From Candidatus Lachnoclostridium pullistercoris (GTDB taxonomy: Bacteria > Bacillota > Clostridia > Lachnospirales > Lachnospiraceae), in assembly GCA_019119775.1 (NCBI GenBank), contig DWWL01000047.1, positions 1 to 62,416 on the forward strand: a stretch of 62,416 nucleotides of DNA, in the 5' to 3' direction. The translations under genes were made by a program, and so were the position numbers. The notes below the pieces were generated by a model, which was given only the letters and a program-made list of their open reading frames with translations, was not told the origin of the DNA and searched no databases. Of the stretch, positions 26,022-35,616 are shown in pieces; the stretch's first letter is position 1; every line of letters starts with the position of its first letter.

Positions 26022-26672
26022 CTACACCGCCCCGCCCAGCACCAGAGCGAGAAAGATGCAGGTGACAAGAATCAGGGCTGCCACCAGCATCAGTCCCGTA
26101 TGGCTCTCTTTCTGCCCGTTTCCCCGCACCGACGGCTCCACCAGTCCGGCACGGCGCAGGGCCGTCACCACCGGCTTGTAAATGAGCAGGGTGAGGGCCA
26201 TGTTGATGCCGCCTTTTAAGAGGTTAAACGGCAGAAAGGCCGGAATGAGCAGCGCTTTCACCGCCTCCCTGGGATAGCCCATGTAGATGGGAGTGATGAG
26301 ATAATTCCACAGAAGCATCACCGCCGTGGTCAGAAGAAGCCCGCAGATCAGACCTGTCACTGCTCCTCTCATCGTGCGGTGCTTTTTGTAGAAGAAGGCC
26401 GCCGTGCAGGCAAAGCTGCAGGTGGAGAGCACGTTCATGATCAGGCCGATAAAGCCGGTGTCGCTGATGGTAAACATTTCCACAAAAGAAACGATGACAG
26501 AAATGACAAAGGCTGTCATGGGGCCGAAGAGAAATCCGCCGATGGAGATGATCACGTCCTTCGGCTCATACTTTAAAAACAGCACCACCGGAATCCGGCA
26601 GAGCACAGTGACGAGAAAGGCGACGGCACAGAGCATGCCGACCATGGTGATCCGTTTTGTCTTGTTGTCCAT
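26022..26672 (-). CDS. ribU: ECF transporter S component for riboflavin, RibU
   Basis: Substrate-binding membrane subunit of an energy-coupling-factor transporter; it needs the shared EcfA/A'/T module from elsewhere in the genome. Six hydrophobic segments are visible. KYEPKDVIISIGGFLFGP is the RibU-type signature. The C-terminus adds one further hydrophobic segment after a basic linker. ATG 26672 has GGAGGT and is the first start after the riboswitch terminator; in-frame codons further upstream run through the riboswitch and are not coding. The FMN riboswitch in its leader strongly supports riboflavin as the substrate. Confidence 0.93.
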   Translation of the reverse strand: MDNKTKRITMVGMLCAVAFLVTVLCRIPVVLFLKYEPKDVIISIGGFLFGPMTAFVISVIVSFVEMFTISDTGFIGLIMNVLSTCSFACTAAFFYKKHRTMRGAVTGLICGLLLTTAVMLLWNYLITPIYMGYPREAVKALLIPAFLPFNLLKGGINMALTLLIYKPVVTALRRAGLVEPSVRGNGQKESHTGLMLVAALILVTCIFLALVLGGAV

Positions 26673-26750
26673 ATAAATACCTCCTGAAAATTGTTCTGCT
26701 CCGGACGGGGCCCGCGGCTTCGCCGCTCTCTGCCTGCCGGGCTTAACGCG

Positions 26751-26787
26751 CAAAAAACACCTGAAAAACTTCTGTCTCTCAGGTGTT
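26751..26787 (-). terminator. Expression-platform terminator of the FMN riboswitch
   Basis: Minus-strand hairpin ACACCTGA/TCAGGTGT (26757-26764, 26779-26786) followed by TTTTTTGCGC, between the riboswitch aptamer and ribU. Expected to form when FMN is bound. Confidence 0.85.
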
Positions 26788-26835
26788 TTATATTCAGGAA
26801 CATGTGCCGGGCTTTTCGGGGGAGGCACGTCTTCT

Positions 26836-26942
26836 TTCATCCAGACTTTCACTGTTGGTTTTGGAATCTCACCAAATCTGCTTTTTTAAGCTCGCGGACT
26901 TTACCGCCAATCGGGAATTGCACCCTGCCCTCGAAGACTTCG
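26836..26942 (-). ncRNA. FMN riboswitch (RFN element)
   Basis: Minus-strand leader with the conserved RFN blocks GGGCAGGGTGCAATTCCC, GGCGGTAAAGTCCGCGAGC, GATTTGGTGAGATTCC and AAAACCAACAGTGAAAGTC, ending near TCTGGATGA. It controls ribU by premature termination at 26751-26787. Confidence 0.95.
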
Positions 26943-26959
26943 TTTATTCAGATACAGAA

Positions 26960-26988
26960 ATTATAGTCCTTCTGACCGGCGGATGCAA
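26960..26988 (-). promoter_or_regulatory. Sigma-A promoter of the ribU leader
   Basis: TTGCAT (26983-26988), 17-base spacer, TATAAT (26960-26965) on the minus strand, about 20 bases before the riboswitch aptamer. It lies between the rpiR stop and the aptamer, making ribU independent of the sugar operon. Confidence 0.8.
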
Positions 26989-27009
26989 GATGGAATTTCA
27001 GACTTTCCG

Positions 27010-27885
27010 TCATCGCTCGATCCCATGGACATACCGGTTCCATTGGTCCACCGTCTCCGCGTAGCGGTGCACATGCTCCACATTCTTTTCATAGTGGAGA
27101 GAAAAAATCATGGCGTACAGCACATCCAGGATGTACTGCTTTACCACCCGGGAGGAGAAGGAGCCAAACTTGCTGTTCGTCTCCCCGTTGTGGAAACAGA
27201 TGGAGACGGCCGCCTGCTTTAACAGAATGTTTTCCGGATTGCCGTGTATCATGATAATGGGAATATTCTGCGCCTTTAAATCCCGGAAATTCTGGATCAG
27301 CATCCGGTTGTTGGCAAACTGGGACAGCAAAACGGCGCACTGGGTCATATTTTTCCGATTCTCGTAGTGGAATATCCGGTTGAAGCCGTCTAATGGCTCG
27401 CTTTTGGAGATTTTCCCGATGCGGCGCAGGTCCGCGGCAAAGTAATTCAAGGCCAGCAGCGATTCTCCCCGGCCGTACAGGTAAACCATATCGCTCTGGT
27501 CCACCAGGGCGGCCGCCCGGCCCAGTGCCTCCAGATCCAGCATGCTGTAGACCTCCATCAGCGTCTGGTGCTGGAGGTTTAGGATCCTTCCGGCGATCTC
27601 TTCCCTCGTCTCCCCGGGAGAAATGGGAATGTCCGCCTCCACCCGGCCGCCTCCCATGGCAAAACTGCTGAGCTCCTTCGCCAGCTGGATCTTAAAATCG
27701 GAAAATCCTCTCGTCCCCACCTTCTTGCAGATCCGGACGATGGAGGAATTGGAGGAGAAGGTCACCGTCGCCAGCTGTTCGATGGTCAGCTTCGTCACCT
27801 TCTGGGGATGGCTCAAAATGTAGGACACCACCTCGTTTTCCGCTTTTGTAAATCGTTTTCTCTCGTTCAGTTGATCGATCAGCAC
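27010..27885 (-). CDS. MurR/RpiR-family transcriptional regulator
   Basis: Sugar-phosphate-responsive regulator. The N-terminal RpiR helix-turn-helix domain (FTKAENEVVSYILSHPQKV, then TIEQLATVTFSSNSSIVRICKKVG) is followed by a linker and a C-terminal SIS domain (about 130-260, with YLYGRGESLLALNYFAADL) that binds sugar phosphates. 291 residues, standard. It is the last gene of the bgl-PTS-rpiR run on the minus strand, so it most likely controls that operon in response to a phosphorylated beta-glucoside. Effector and operator are not visible. Confidence 0.93.
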   Translation of the reverse strand: MLIDQLNERKRFTKAENEVVSYILSHPQKVTKLTIEQLATVTFSSNSSIVRICKKVGTRGFSDFKIQLAKELSSFAMGGGRVEADIPISPGETREEIAGRILNLQHQTLMEVYSMLDLEALGRAAALVDQSDMVYLYGRGESLLALNYFAADLRRIGKISKSEPLDGFNRIFHYENRKNMTQCAVLLSQFANNRMLIQNFRDLKAQNIPIIMIHGNPENILLKQAAVSICFHNGETNSKFGSFSSRVVKQYILDVLYAMIFSLHYEKNVEHVHRYAETVDQWNRYVHGIER

Positions 27886-27992
27886 TCTTTTCTCCTTTCC
27901 GCGCCTCTGCGCTCAAAATCCCCGCAAAACCAAAACAGACAGAGGACTGCCCGCAGGCAGCCCCTCCGTCGTCTGAATATTTCCCTTATGAT

Positions 27993-29303
27993 TTATGCCT
28001 CCTGCTGCCGGTTTAAGGCCTTGACAAACGGGATGTAGATCAGGATGGACACAAGTATGCAGATGATCTGGGTGATCACCGCTCCGATGCTTCCCGCCGT
28101 GGTCAGGTAGGCGTTGATGATGGGCGGCACCGTAAACGGCACTGTGATCACTGCCGCTCCCGCAAAACCGGCTGCTGTGGCCACATATCCGATGGCCGCC
28201 GTGATCATGGGAGCCAGAATGAAAGGAATGGCCAAAAGCGGGTTGAGCACGATGGGCATTCCGAAGATCATGGGCTCATTGATGCCGAAGATGGCCGGCA
28301 CCGTGGACAGCTTCGCGATCGCCCGGTTATCCTCTCTTTTAGAGAATAAGTAGATTGCCACGATCAGTCCGATGGTGTTTCCGCAGCCGCCGATGGTCAC
28401 GTAGGTGTTCCAGAATGTGTAGGTAAACACATTCGGCAGCGGCTGTCCCGCCTCAAACGCCGCAAGGTTTGCCGCGATGGCCGCCATTCCAATGGTATTG
28501 CGCACCACGCCGATCATCTGGGAACCGTGGATTCCCACCATCCAGAACGCCTGGCAGATCAGCGCCAGCACGATCACGCCCGCCGGATGCTGCATAATGC
28601 CTTCCATGGGAGCCTGGAGCGTGGCCGTGATAAAATCAGGCACATACTGTCCGGTCAGTTTTTGGAATATGAAGCCGATCACTCCGAAAATCAGGGCCGT
28701 CAGCATGCCGGGGAAGAGCACTGCGAAGGATTTGGACACTCCGGACGGAACGCTCTCCGGCATTTTGATCTCCATTTTACCACTTTTAATCAAAGCGCAA
28801 AACAGTTCCGCCGACCCGATTCCCACGATGATCGCCATAAACATTCCCTGAGAATTGGTATATCCGGAGGCAACCACGTTGCTGATGCTCACGCTCTCGC
28901 CGGCCGCTGAAGTCGCTGCCGCTGTGGTGGGAATCAGGGCCAGATAGCAGGTCAGGGCCACAAAGCCGCTGAGGACGGCGCTTCCCGTCTCCCGGATCTC
29001 CGCCATGCGGTGGCCGATCCGGTACACCAGATAAATGGCCAGGAAATTCATGGTCGCGTAGTTGATCGCGCTGAAAATGCCGGAAAACTGGCTTAAAAAT
29101 TCAAATCCCGCAAACTGAGCCAGTCCGTTGCTGGTGCTGCAGACTACGTTGCTGATCAGCGTGGCAAAAGAACCTATGATGATGATCGGCATCAGGTCTG
29201 TAAAAGCATCCTTGATCGCCACCAGATACGTCATTGCCTGCAGCTTTCCGCCGTATTTTTCCAGGATCTCCATGGCCTGGTCAAAACGTTTTTCCTTTCC
29301 CAT
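27993..29303 (-). CDS. PTS sugar transporter subunit IIC (cellobiose/lactose family)
   Basis: Membrane permease of a phosphotransferase system for beta-glucosides or di-/oligosaccharides. The FDQAMEILEKYGGKLQAMTYL opening region, about ten membrane segments and the conserved GINEPMIFGMPIVLNPLLAIPF substrate/gating region are typical of the Lac/Cel EIIC family. ATG 29303 has GGGGAGG ten bases upstream; an earlier ATG (29351) is less likely. 436 residues. No EIIA or EIIB gene is adjacent, so these must be encoded elsewhere. It lies 19 bases after the phospho-beta-glucosidase gene. Confidence 0.93.
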   Translation of the reverse strand: MGKEKRFDQAMEILEKYGGKLQAMTYLVAIKDAFTDLMPIIIIGSFATLISNVVCSTSNGLAQFAGFEFLSQFSGIFSAINYATMNFLAIYLVYRIGHRMAEIRETGSAVLSGFVALTCYLALIPTTAAATSAAGESVSISNVVASGYTNSQGMFMAIIVGIGSAELFCALIKSGKMEIKMPESVPSGVSKSFAVLFPGMLTALIFGVIGFIFQKLTGQYVPDFITATLQAPMEGIMQHPAGVIVLALICQAFWMVGIHGSQMIGVVRNTIGMAAIAANLAAFEAGQPLPNVFTYTFWNTYVTIGGCGNTIGLIVAIYLFSKREDNRAIAKLSTVPAIFGINEPMIFGMPIVLNPLLAIPFILAPMITAAIGYVATAAGFAGAAVITVPFTVPPIINAYLTTAGSIGAVITQIICILVSILIYIPFVKALNRQQEA

Positions 29304-29322
29304 AATTGATTTTCCTCCCCTT

Positions 29323-30807
<1,485 letters not shown>

Positions 30808-30912
30808 TGGTTCCTGGGTATTCAGGAAATTAGTGCCAGTTTTTTTCATGTTTTTGGTGTTATTTTGGAAAAATTGTTCAAACCGCCTTGCCGGATTCCC
30901 ACCTCCCCTTTA

Positions 30913-30942
30913 TTGACAACCGCCGCCGCAAACGCTTATGAT
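30913..30942 (+). promoter_or_regulatory. Sigma-A promoter of the LysR pair
   Basis: TTGACA (30913-30918), 18-base spacer, TATGAT (30937-30942), 36 bases before the first LysR start. Confidence 0.7.
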
Positions 30943-30978
30943 AATATCATCAATCTTTCTGCGGAGGTGACAGCCCAT

Positions 30979-31962
30979 ATGGATATCCGGGATCTTATTT
31001 ACATCACTGCCATTGCCGAGGAGGGCAGTCTGTCCGCGGCCGGCAAACGGCTGAAGGTTTCCCAGCCCACTCTCAGCGTATTTCTCTCCCGGCTGGAGAG
31101 TGATCTGGGAGTGGACCTGTTTTTCCGGGAAAAGAAAAAACTGGTCCCCACACCGGCAGGAAATATTTACCTGGGAGCAGCCAGAAAGATCATCTCCGTC
31201 CACGACCAGACCTATCAGGCCATCCACAGCCTGTCCCACAAGCTGACAGAGACGATCAGCATCGGGGCCACTCCCCTGCGGGGCTCCATCATGATCGCTC
31301 AGATCTTTCCCACCTTCAGCAGACGTTTTCCCGGTATCCGGATCCAGATCGTGGAGTCCTACATGCGGGAGCTGTGGAGCAATCTGCTGGAAAACAAGGT
31401 CAGCTTCTCCCTGGCCGCCTACCCGGACAGCGGGAGCAGCCAGTTTGACTTTATCAATATCTCCATCGAGGAGCTGGTGCTGGCAGTCCCGGCCTTTCAC
31501 CGCCTGGCCCATCTGGCGGGAAATCCCCACGGCAGGCTGACTGCCGTAGATATCCGGGACTTTTCCGACACGCCCTTCGTGCTCCTGGCGCCGGCCACCA
31601 CCGTCCGGGCTGTCTCGGACAATATCTTTGCCAGGGCGGGGATGCAGCCCACTGTGGTATTTGAGACCAACAATCTCCTGGTGCTGAGCAACATGGTGCG
31701 CCAGGGGGCCGGAGCCGGCCTTCTGCCCCGCTCTTCCATGGAGCCGGACGCGGACGACGTGGTCTATTTCTCCTTAAAGCCCCGGTATTACCTCAATCTG
31801 GGCATCGTCCTCCCCAAGGGGAAAATCCTCTCTGAGGCGGAGCGGTACCTGGCCTATCTGGTAATCAAAAAGGATATGAAAAATCCTCTGTATCAGCCGT
31901 CCTTAAACCCGGCGGCCCGCAGGATCCTGGAAGAATTTGACCAGAAAGGAGAGGTTTCATGA
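30979..31962 (+). CDS. LysR-family transcriptional regulator
   Basis: N-terminal winged helix MDIRDLIYITAIAEEGSLSA, AGKRLKVSQPTLSVFLSRLE (helix-turn-helix about 16-40), then a periplasmic-binding-protein-like effector domain (about 90-300). ATG 30979 follows GGAGGTGA and matches the family N-terminus; upstream in-frame codons run through the promoter. 327 residues, with a C-terminal tail about 25 residues longer than usual. Its stop overlaps the start of a second LysR gene (ATGA). It is divergent from the sugar operon, but that operon already has an RpiR regulator, so the target is uncertain. Confidence 0.93.
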   Translation: MDIRDLIYITAIAEEGSLSAAGKRLKVSQPTLSVFLSRLESDLGVDLFFREKKKLVPTPAGNIYLGAARKIISVHDQTYQAIHSLSHKLTETISIGATPLRGSIMIAQIFPTFSRRFPGIRIQIVESYMRELWSNLLENKVSFSLAAYPDSGSSQFDFINISIEELVLAVPAFHRLAHLAGNPHGRLTAVDIRDFSDTPFVLLAPATTVRAVSDNIFARAGMQPTVVFETNNLLVLSNMVRQGAGAGLLPRSSMEPDADDVVYFSLKPRYYLNLGIVLPKGKILSEAERYLAYLVIKKDMKNPLYQPSLNPAARRILEEFDQKGEVS

Positions 31963-32849
31963 ACACCAGGCTGTTGGAATACATTATCACCATATCCGAG
32001 GAAAAAAGTCTCTCCCGGGCAGCCGAGCAGCTTTCCATCTCCCAGCCGGCCCTCTCCCAGCAGTTAAAGAGGCTGGAAAAAGAGCTGGACGCCAAACTGT
32101 TCTACCGGGAGAAAAACCACCTGTTCTTAACCGACGCCGGAAAAATCTACGTCAACGGCGCCCGGTCCGCCCTAAGCATCTACAGCCAGGCTCTGGAGGA
32201 GATCAAAAAGCTGCGCCGCACCAGCCAGCACCAGCTCACCCTGGTCTGCTGCCGCGACCTGCTGCCGGATTTTTCCGCAGCGGTCCTCTCCGCCTTCTCC
32301 AGAAATCACCGGGATATCTTTCTGGACGTGATCGACGGCAGCGCCTCCATCGCCAAAAGTTATCTCACCGGAGGCATGGCCGACCTGGCCGTCATGGCGG
32401 TCGGAGAGCTGTCCCACTCCATCCTGGAATACCTTCCTCTGCGGGACGAGGAGATGGTCCTGGCCCTTCCCGCCTCCCATCCCCTCGTGCCGGTCTACCA
32501 GAAAAACGGGGTGGATTTATCCCTTTTATCCGGCCAGCCGTTTATCTTAAATCAGGCCGGCAGCTACCTCCACACCTTAGAGCGTCAGATCTTTGCCGGG
32601 GCGCGGGTCACTCCCAGCGTTCTCTGCGAGGCGGACAGCCTGACCGCCGCCAGACATATGGTGGCAAACAAAAGAGGAGCTGCCTTTCTCCCCAGATCCA
32701 TGGTCCGGGAAGAAGACGGCTGCTCCTTCTTTTCCATCACCCCTCCCGCCGTGTTTCACATCACGGCGGCCTACCACAAGAGCACGGTCCTCACCGGCCC
32801 CATGCGGGATCTCATTATGCTTCTTTTAAATGTCTACGGGGAGAGATGA
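31959..32849 (+). CDS. LysR-family transcriptional regulator (second of a tandem pair)
   Basis: N-terminal helix-turn-helix LEYIITISEEKSLSRAAEQL followed by SISQPALSQQLKRLE, then the LysR substrate domain. 296 residues, canonical. Start ATG 31959 overlaps the preceding LysR stop by four bases, with AAAGGAGAGG upstream, so translation is coupled. It differs clearly from the first regulator and is not a recent duplicate. It ends 16 bases inside the 3' end of the convergent OLD-like gene. Confidence 0.94.
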   Translation: MNTRLLEYIITISEEKSLSRAAEQLSISQPALSQQLKRLEKELDAKLFYREKNHLFLTDAGKIYVNGARSALSIYSQALEEIKKLRRTSQHQLTLVCCRDLLPDFSAAVLSAFSRNHRDIFLDVIDGSASIAKSYLTGGMADLAVMAVGELSHSILEYLPLRDEEMVLALPASHPLVPVYQKNGVDLSLLSGQPFILNQAGSYLHTLERQIFAGARVTPSVLCEADSLTAARHMVANKRGAAFLPRSMVREEDGCSFFSITPPAVFHITAAYHKSTVLTGPMRDLIMLLLNVYGER

Positions 32850-34708
32850 CCTCTTTCCCCCGTTTTCCGGCTGTCAAAATAGGCAAACCGGTCCACCGCG
32901 TCCAGGATATCCTTAAAATCTTCCCTGGGCGCCAGGTCCAGATACTTCTTTAAAAGTTCTGTCTCTTCTTTTTTATATCTCCCGTAAAAAATATCATAGA
33001 GATTGTGGCCTCTCACATGGATCCGGATCTCCTCCATATGCGCCTTTACATCCTCCGGCGAGGAGAGTTCCCGGCCCAGGATCTCCGTCAGCTGCCGTCC
33101 GCTCTTCGTCTTCTTCAAATAGCTGTCCCATTTTTCCCAGAGGATCCTGTAAAATTCTTCCTCGGATTCCACAATCCCCAGGCGGGCCATCACCGACGGA
33201 TTGAGGAAATAATTTTCAAAGGAATAATATTTTAGGATCAGCACATTTTCCGGCTTCACCCTGGGCAGTTTGTCGGCGTCCACCCGGTTCTGTTCCTCAT
33301 AATAGCTGCAGAGCTGACGGCGCAGCTTGTCCGGGTCCTTTCCGTCTCCGTCCCGGATCATGAGAAACTGATCTTTCAAATAGACCTGGTTCATATATTT
33401 TAAGTTGGCGTACGTCTTGATGTTGGTGCAGCTGTTGGTGGTGATGATGGCGATGCGGATGAGACTTCCGCCCTCCCCCGCCGTTTCGCTGTAGTATTTC
33501 CGCAGCAGGAGAGGCAGACGGCTCTTGTCCTGTTTTCCCTCCACAATGAACACAAAATCCACGTTCATGAAGTCGCCGGCGGCATAGCCCAGATCATTTA
33601 AGATCACGTCAATATCCGTCTTTTTCCGGATGACCGAATAATACTCTTCGTCCAGGACCACCTGGCGGATCTCCCTGTTTGTGAAATTGATCAGCAGATG
33701 GGGCGAATGGGTGCTGAAGATCACCTGATTCTTTTTGGACAGGCGGTATAAGATCTCACTGGCAATCTTCTGCAGCCTGGGGTGGAGAAACATTTCCGGA
33801 TACTCCATGACGATCACGCTGGGGAGCTTTTTCTCGTCCTCCACATAAGTTTCCAGAAGGGACAGCAGGTAGATGCTCCTCATGCCCTTTCCCATGTATT
33901 CCAGCGGCGTCTCCGTCCCTTTTTCTCTGTTGTACATCGTCACCTGGATGCGGAACATATCTTCCGCGGCGCAGGTCAGGGAATATCGGATCTCCTCGTA
34001 GCCTCCGTTTTTGGCAAAATTGTCGTTGACCCGCCCGGAAAATTCGCTCAGGTTGGTCTGATACAGCTTGTATTCCAGCAGTCTGACCGTCTCGCCGATG
34101 GTCAGCTCGTCTGTGGTCTTGCGGTTCATCAGCCCCACGCACTGGAAACAGTGGCGGCACTCCTTCGCCGCGTCAAACAGGCAGGAGCCGGCCCTCAGCT
34201 GGTCCATGAGCATTTTGTCCTGGAAAAACAGCAGATCCTTCTGAAACTGGGAAATCTCCCGCTCCGCGTCTATGCAGTACATGCGGGGAAGAACCTCGGG
34301 AATCTGACGGTTGTTCTTCCGGTATCCGTCCCCGAAGCGCATCTCTCCGTTCCTGTTGCAGGTGAAGGTAAAATGGAGGATTCCGTCCGCGAAAGACGGC
34401 AGCTTTCTGCAGAAATCCTTCTCCCACACCTCATATCTTTTGTAGGCGCTCACCCTTCCCAGCAGATGAAGGCGGTGCAGGTCTTCATCGGTGATTTCCA
34501 GGAACACTTCCACCTCGATATTCTGCAGCTTCTCATTAAAATCCCGCTCCGTCGGCACGTAGGAGCCGCCCAGCATGCGGACAGCGTCCAGGACTGACGT
34601 TTTTCCTGTGTTGTTCTTTCCCACCAGGATCAGGGCATTTTCGATCCCGTCGATCTCCATCTCCCGGATCGACTTAAAATTGCGAATGATTATGCGGGAA
34701 AACCTCAT
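32834..34708 (-). CDS. OLD-family-like AAA ATPase with TOPRIM domain
   Basis: SMC/RecF-like ATPase: opening MRFSRIIIRNFKSIREMEI, Walker A VGKNNTGKTSV (about 31-41), ABC-type Walker B MEYPEMFLHPRLQKIA and FSTHSPHLL. From about residue 395 a TOPRIM-like domain follows with FIVEGKQDKSRLPLLL and MIRDGDGKDPDKL, the acidic residues of OLD-type nucleases. 624 residues. CRHCFQC and nearby residues around 180-190 add a cysteine cluster not usual in this family. ATG 34708 follows GAGGAGG. Class 1 OLD proteins act alone and several are phage-defence nucleases; that role is possible but not shown. It has no partner gene here and is followed upstream by a MITE. Confidence 0.85.
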   Translation of the reverse strand: MRFSRIIIRNFKSIREMEIDGIENALILVGKNNTGKTSVLDAVRMLGGSYVPTERDFNEKLQNIEVEVFLEITDEDLHRLHLLGRVSAYKRYEVWEKDFCRKLPSFADGILHFTFTCNRNGEMRFGDGYRKNNRQIPEVLPRMYCIDAEREISQFQKDLLFFQDKMLMDQLRAGSCLFDAAKECRHCFQCVGLMNRKTTDELTIGETVRLLEYKLYQTNLSEFSGRVNDNFAKNGGYEEIRYSLTCAAEDMFRIQVTMYNREKGTETPLEYMGKGMRSIYLLSLLETYVEDEKKLPSVIVMEYPEMFLHPRLQKIASEILYRLSKKNQVIFSTHSPHLLINFTNREIRQVVLDEEYYSVIRKKTDIDVILNDLGYAAGDFMNVDFVFIVEGKQDKSRLPLLLRKYYSETAGEGGSLIRIAIITTNSCTNIKTYANLKYMNQVYLKDQFLMIRDGDGKDPDKLRRQLCSYYEEQNRVDADKLPRVKPENVLILKYYSFENYFLNPSVMARLGIVESEEEFYRILWEKWDSYLKKTKSGRQLTEILGRELSSPEDVKAHMEEIRIHVRGHNLYDIFYGRYKKEETELLKKYLDLAPREDFKDILDAVDRFAYFDSRKTGERGHLSP

Positions 34709-34794
34709 CCTCTTCCTCCTCTTTTGCCTCCGGCCGGTCCCCTAAAGCCCCGGAATTCCCCGGCTGCATTCCTCTGCTCTCTGTCTTAAGTATA

Positions 34795-34947
34795 GTAACC
34801 GTTCAGACGGGCATCTTCTTGCCCGGCCAATAGACCGGACAAGAAGCATCGGATGTTCATCCGATGTGTAAACAGAGGGGAAAACTTACTTACAAGCAAG
34901 CTTGACGTCAGTTTTCCCCTCTGTTTACCCGCCGTCTGAACTGTTAC
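34795..34947. mobile_element. IS66-like MITE, copy 1 (153 bp)
   Basis: Terminal inverted repeats GTAACCGTTCAGACGG and CCGTCTGAACTGTTAC, flanked by an 8-base direct repeat TAAGTATA (34787-34794 and 34948-34955). Internally three palindromes: the TTCTTG/CAAGAA arm, CATCGGATG/CATCCGATG, and the long AACAGAGGGGAAAAC/GTTTTCCCCTCTGTT. No open reading frame. GTAA ends with an 8-bp duplication are the hallmark of IS66-family insertions. Reversed relative to copy 2 at 39939-40091, with about seven differences. Confidence 0.88.
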
Positions 34948-34986
34948 TAAGTATAGTATAATTTTCAAATTTTTTCAAAAAAAGAC

Positions 34987-35015
34987 TTTTCAAATAAAAA
35001 ACTCTATGATATAAT
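34987..35015 (+). promoter_or_regulatory. Promoter of tRNA-Ala
   Basis: TTTTCA (34987-34992), 17-base spacer, TATAAT (35010-35015), 12 bases before the tRNA. It lies just downstream of the MITE insertion. Confidence 0.65.
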
Positions 35016-35027
35016 AAATCCTGCGTT

Positions 35028-35100
35028 GGGGCATTAGCGCAGTTGGGAGCGCGTTTGAATGGCATTCAAAAGGTCACGGGTTCAAGTCCCGTATGCTCCA
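35028..35100 (+). tRNA. tRNA-Ala(GGC)
   Basis: 73-nt cloverleaf: acceptor GGGGCAT/ATGCTCC, D arm GCGC/GCGC, anticodon arm TTTGA-ATGGCAT-TCAAA with anticodon GGC, and T arm ACGGG-TTCAAGT-CCCGT. CCA is not encoded. It has its own promoter and terminator. Confidence 0.95.
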
Positions 35101-35109
35101 CTTGAGAGA

Positions 35110-35158
35110 AACCTCGTATTTATGTATATGTGAAAAATACATAGATACGAGGTTTTTT
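35110..35158 (+). terminator. Terminator of tRNA-Ala
   Basis: Hairpin with outer arms AACCTCGTAT/ATACGAGGTT and inner ATGTAT/ATACAT, then TTTTCG; 10 bases after the tRNA. Confidence 0.88.
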
Positions 35159-35243
35159 CGTTTCGCCAATCCCGGATACTGGAGTGCACCGGCCTGATCC
35201 GGGGTAAACATCACCGGTGCAGCAGCCAGAGGAGGGCAGTTCT

Positions 35244-35615
35244 GTGCCATTATCTCAAAAATATATCTATACATCCGAAGATTACTGGAATCTCCCGGAA
35301 GGCCGGCGGGCCGAGCTGATTGACGGCCAGATTTATGATATAGCTCCGCCCGGATTCAAACACCAGAAAATTATTTCCCAGTTTTCCTATCGTCTGAATG
35401 ACTATATCAGGCAGAACGGCGGAGATTGCGAAGTGATTCCTGCCCCCTTTGCCGTTAATCTTGATGCTGACGATAAAAACTGGGTGATTACTGAAATAAC
35501 AGGCAAAAAACGCCGGTACGCCCCGGTCAAAAGGGCGTACCGCGATACAGCAAAACGCTTCGTATTTATACAAATCCTGATAAATACGAAGCGTTTTTAC
35601 GTCTGCCGGCAATGA
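35244..35615 (+). pseudogene. Truncated Uma2-family endonuclease gene
   Basis: The first 85 or so residues match the N-terminal half of Uma2 (DUF820) proteins: YIYTSEDYWNLPEGRRAELI, DGQIYDIAPP, FKHQKIISQ, and CEVIPAPFAVNLDADDKNWV. The family continues with the catalytic VxPDxxVxC and later Glu-x-Lys residues, but here the frame enters hairpin sequence and ends at 123 residues instead of about 180. GTG 35244 has GGAGG upstream. The catalytic core is missing, so it is a remnant. Downstream lie two hairpins that are probably part of the cotJ terminator region. Confidence 0.75.
35552..35597 (-). terminator. Terminator of the cotJ operon
   Basis: Long perfect hairpin AACGCTTCGTATTTA/TAAATACGAAGCGTT, T-run on both strands (TTTTGC on minus, TTTTTAC on plus). 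It lies 20 bases after cotJC and overlaps the end of the uma2 remnant. A second hairpin GGTACGCCC/GGGCGTACC is adjacent at 35514-35541. Confidence 0.8.
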
Positions 35616-35616
35616 A

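Noticed and set aside
26673..26852. 60-residue N-terminal extension of RibU
   Set aside because: These codons run through the FMN riboswitch and its terminator; the GGAGGT-preceded ATG at 26672 starts at the family N-terminus.
35184..35218. GCACCGG/CCGGTGC inverted repeat after the tRNA
   Set aside because: Arms of seven bases with a long loop and no T-run; could be chance in GC-rich DNA.
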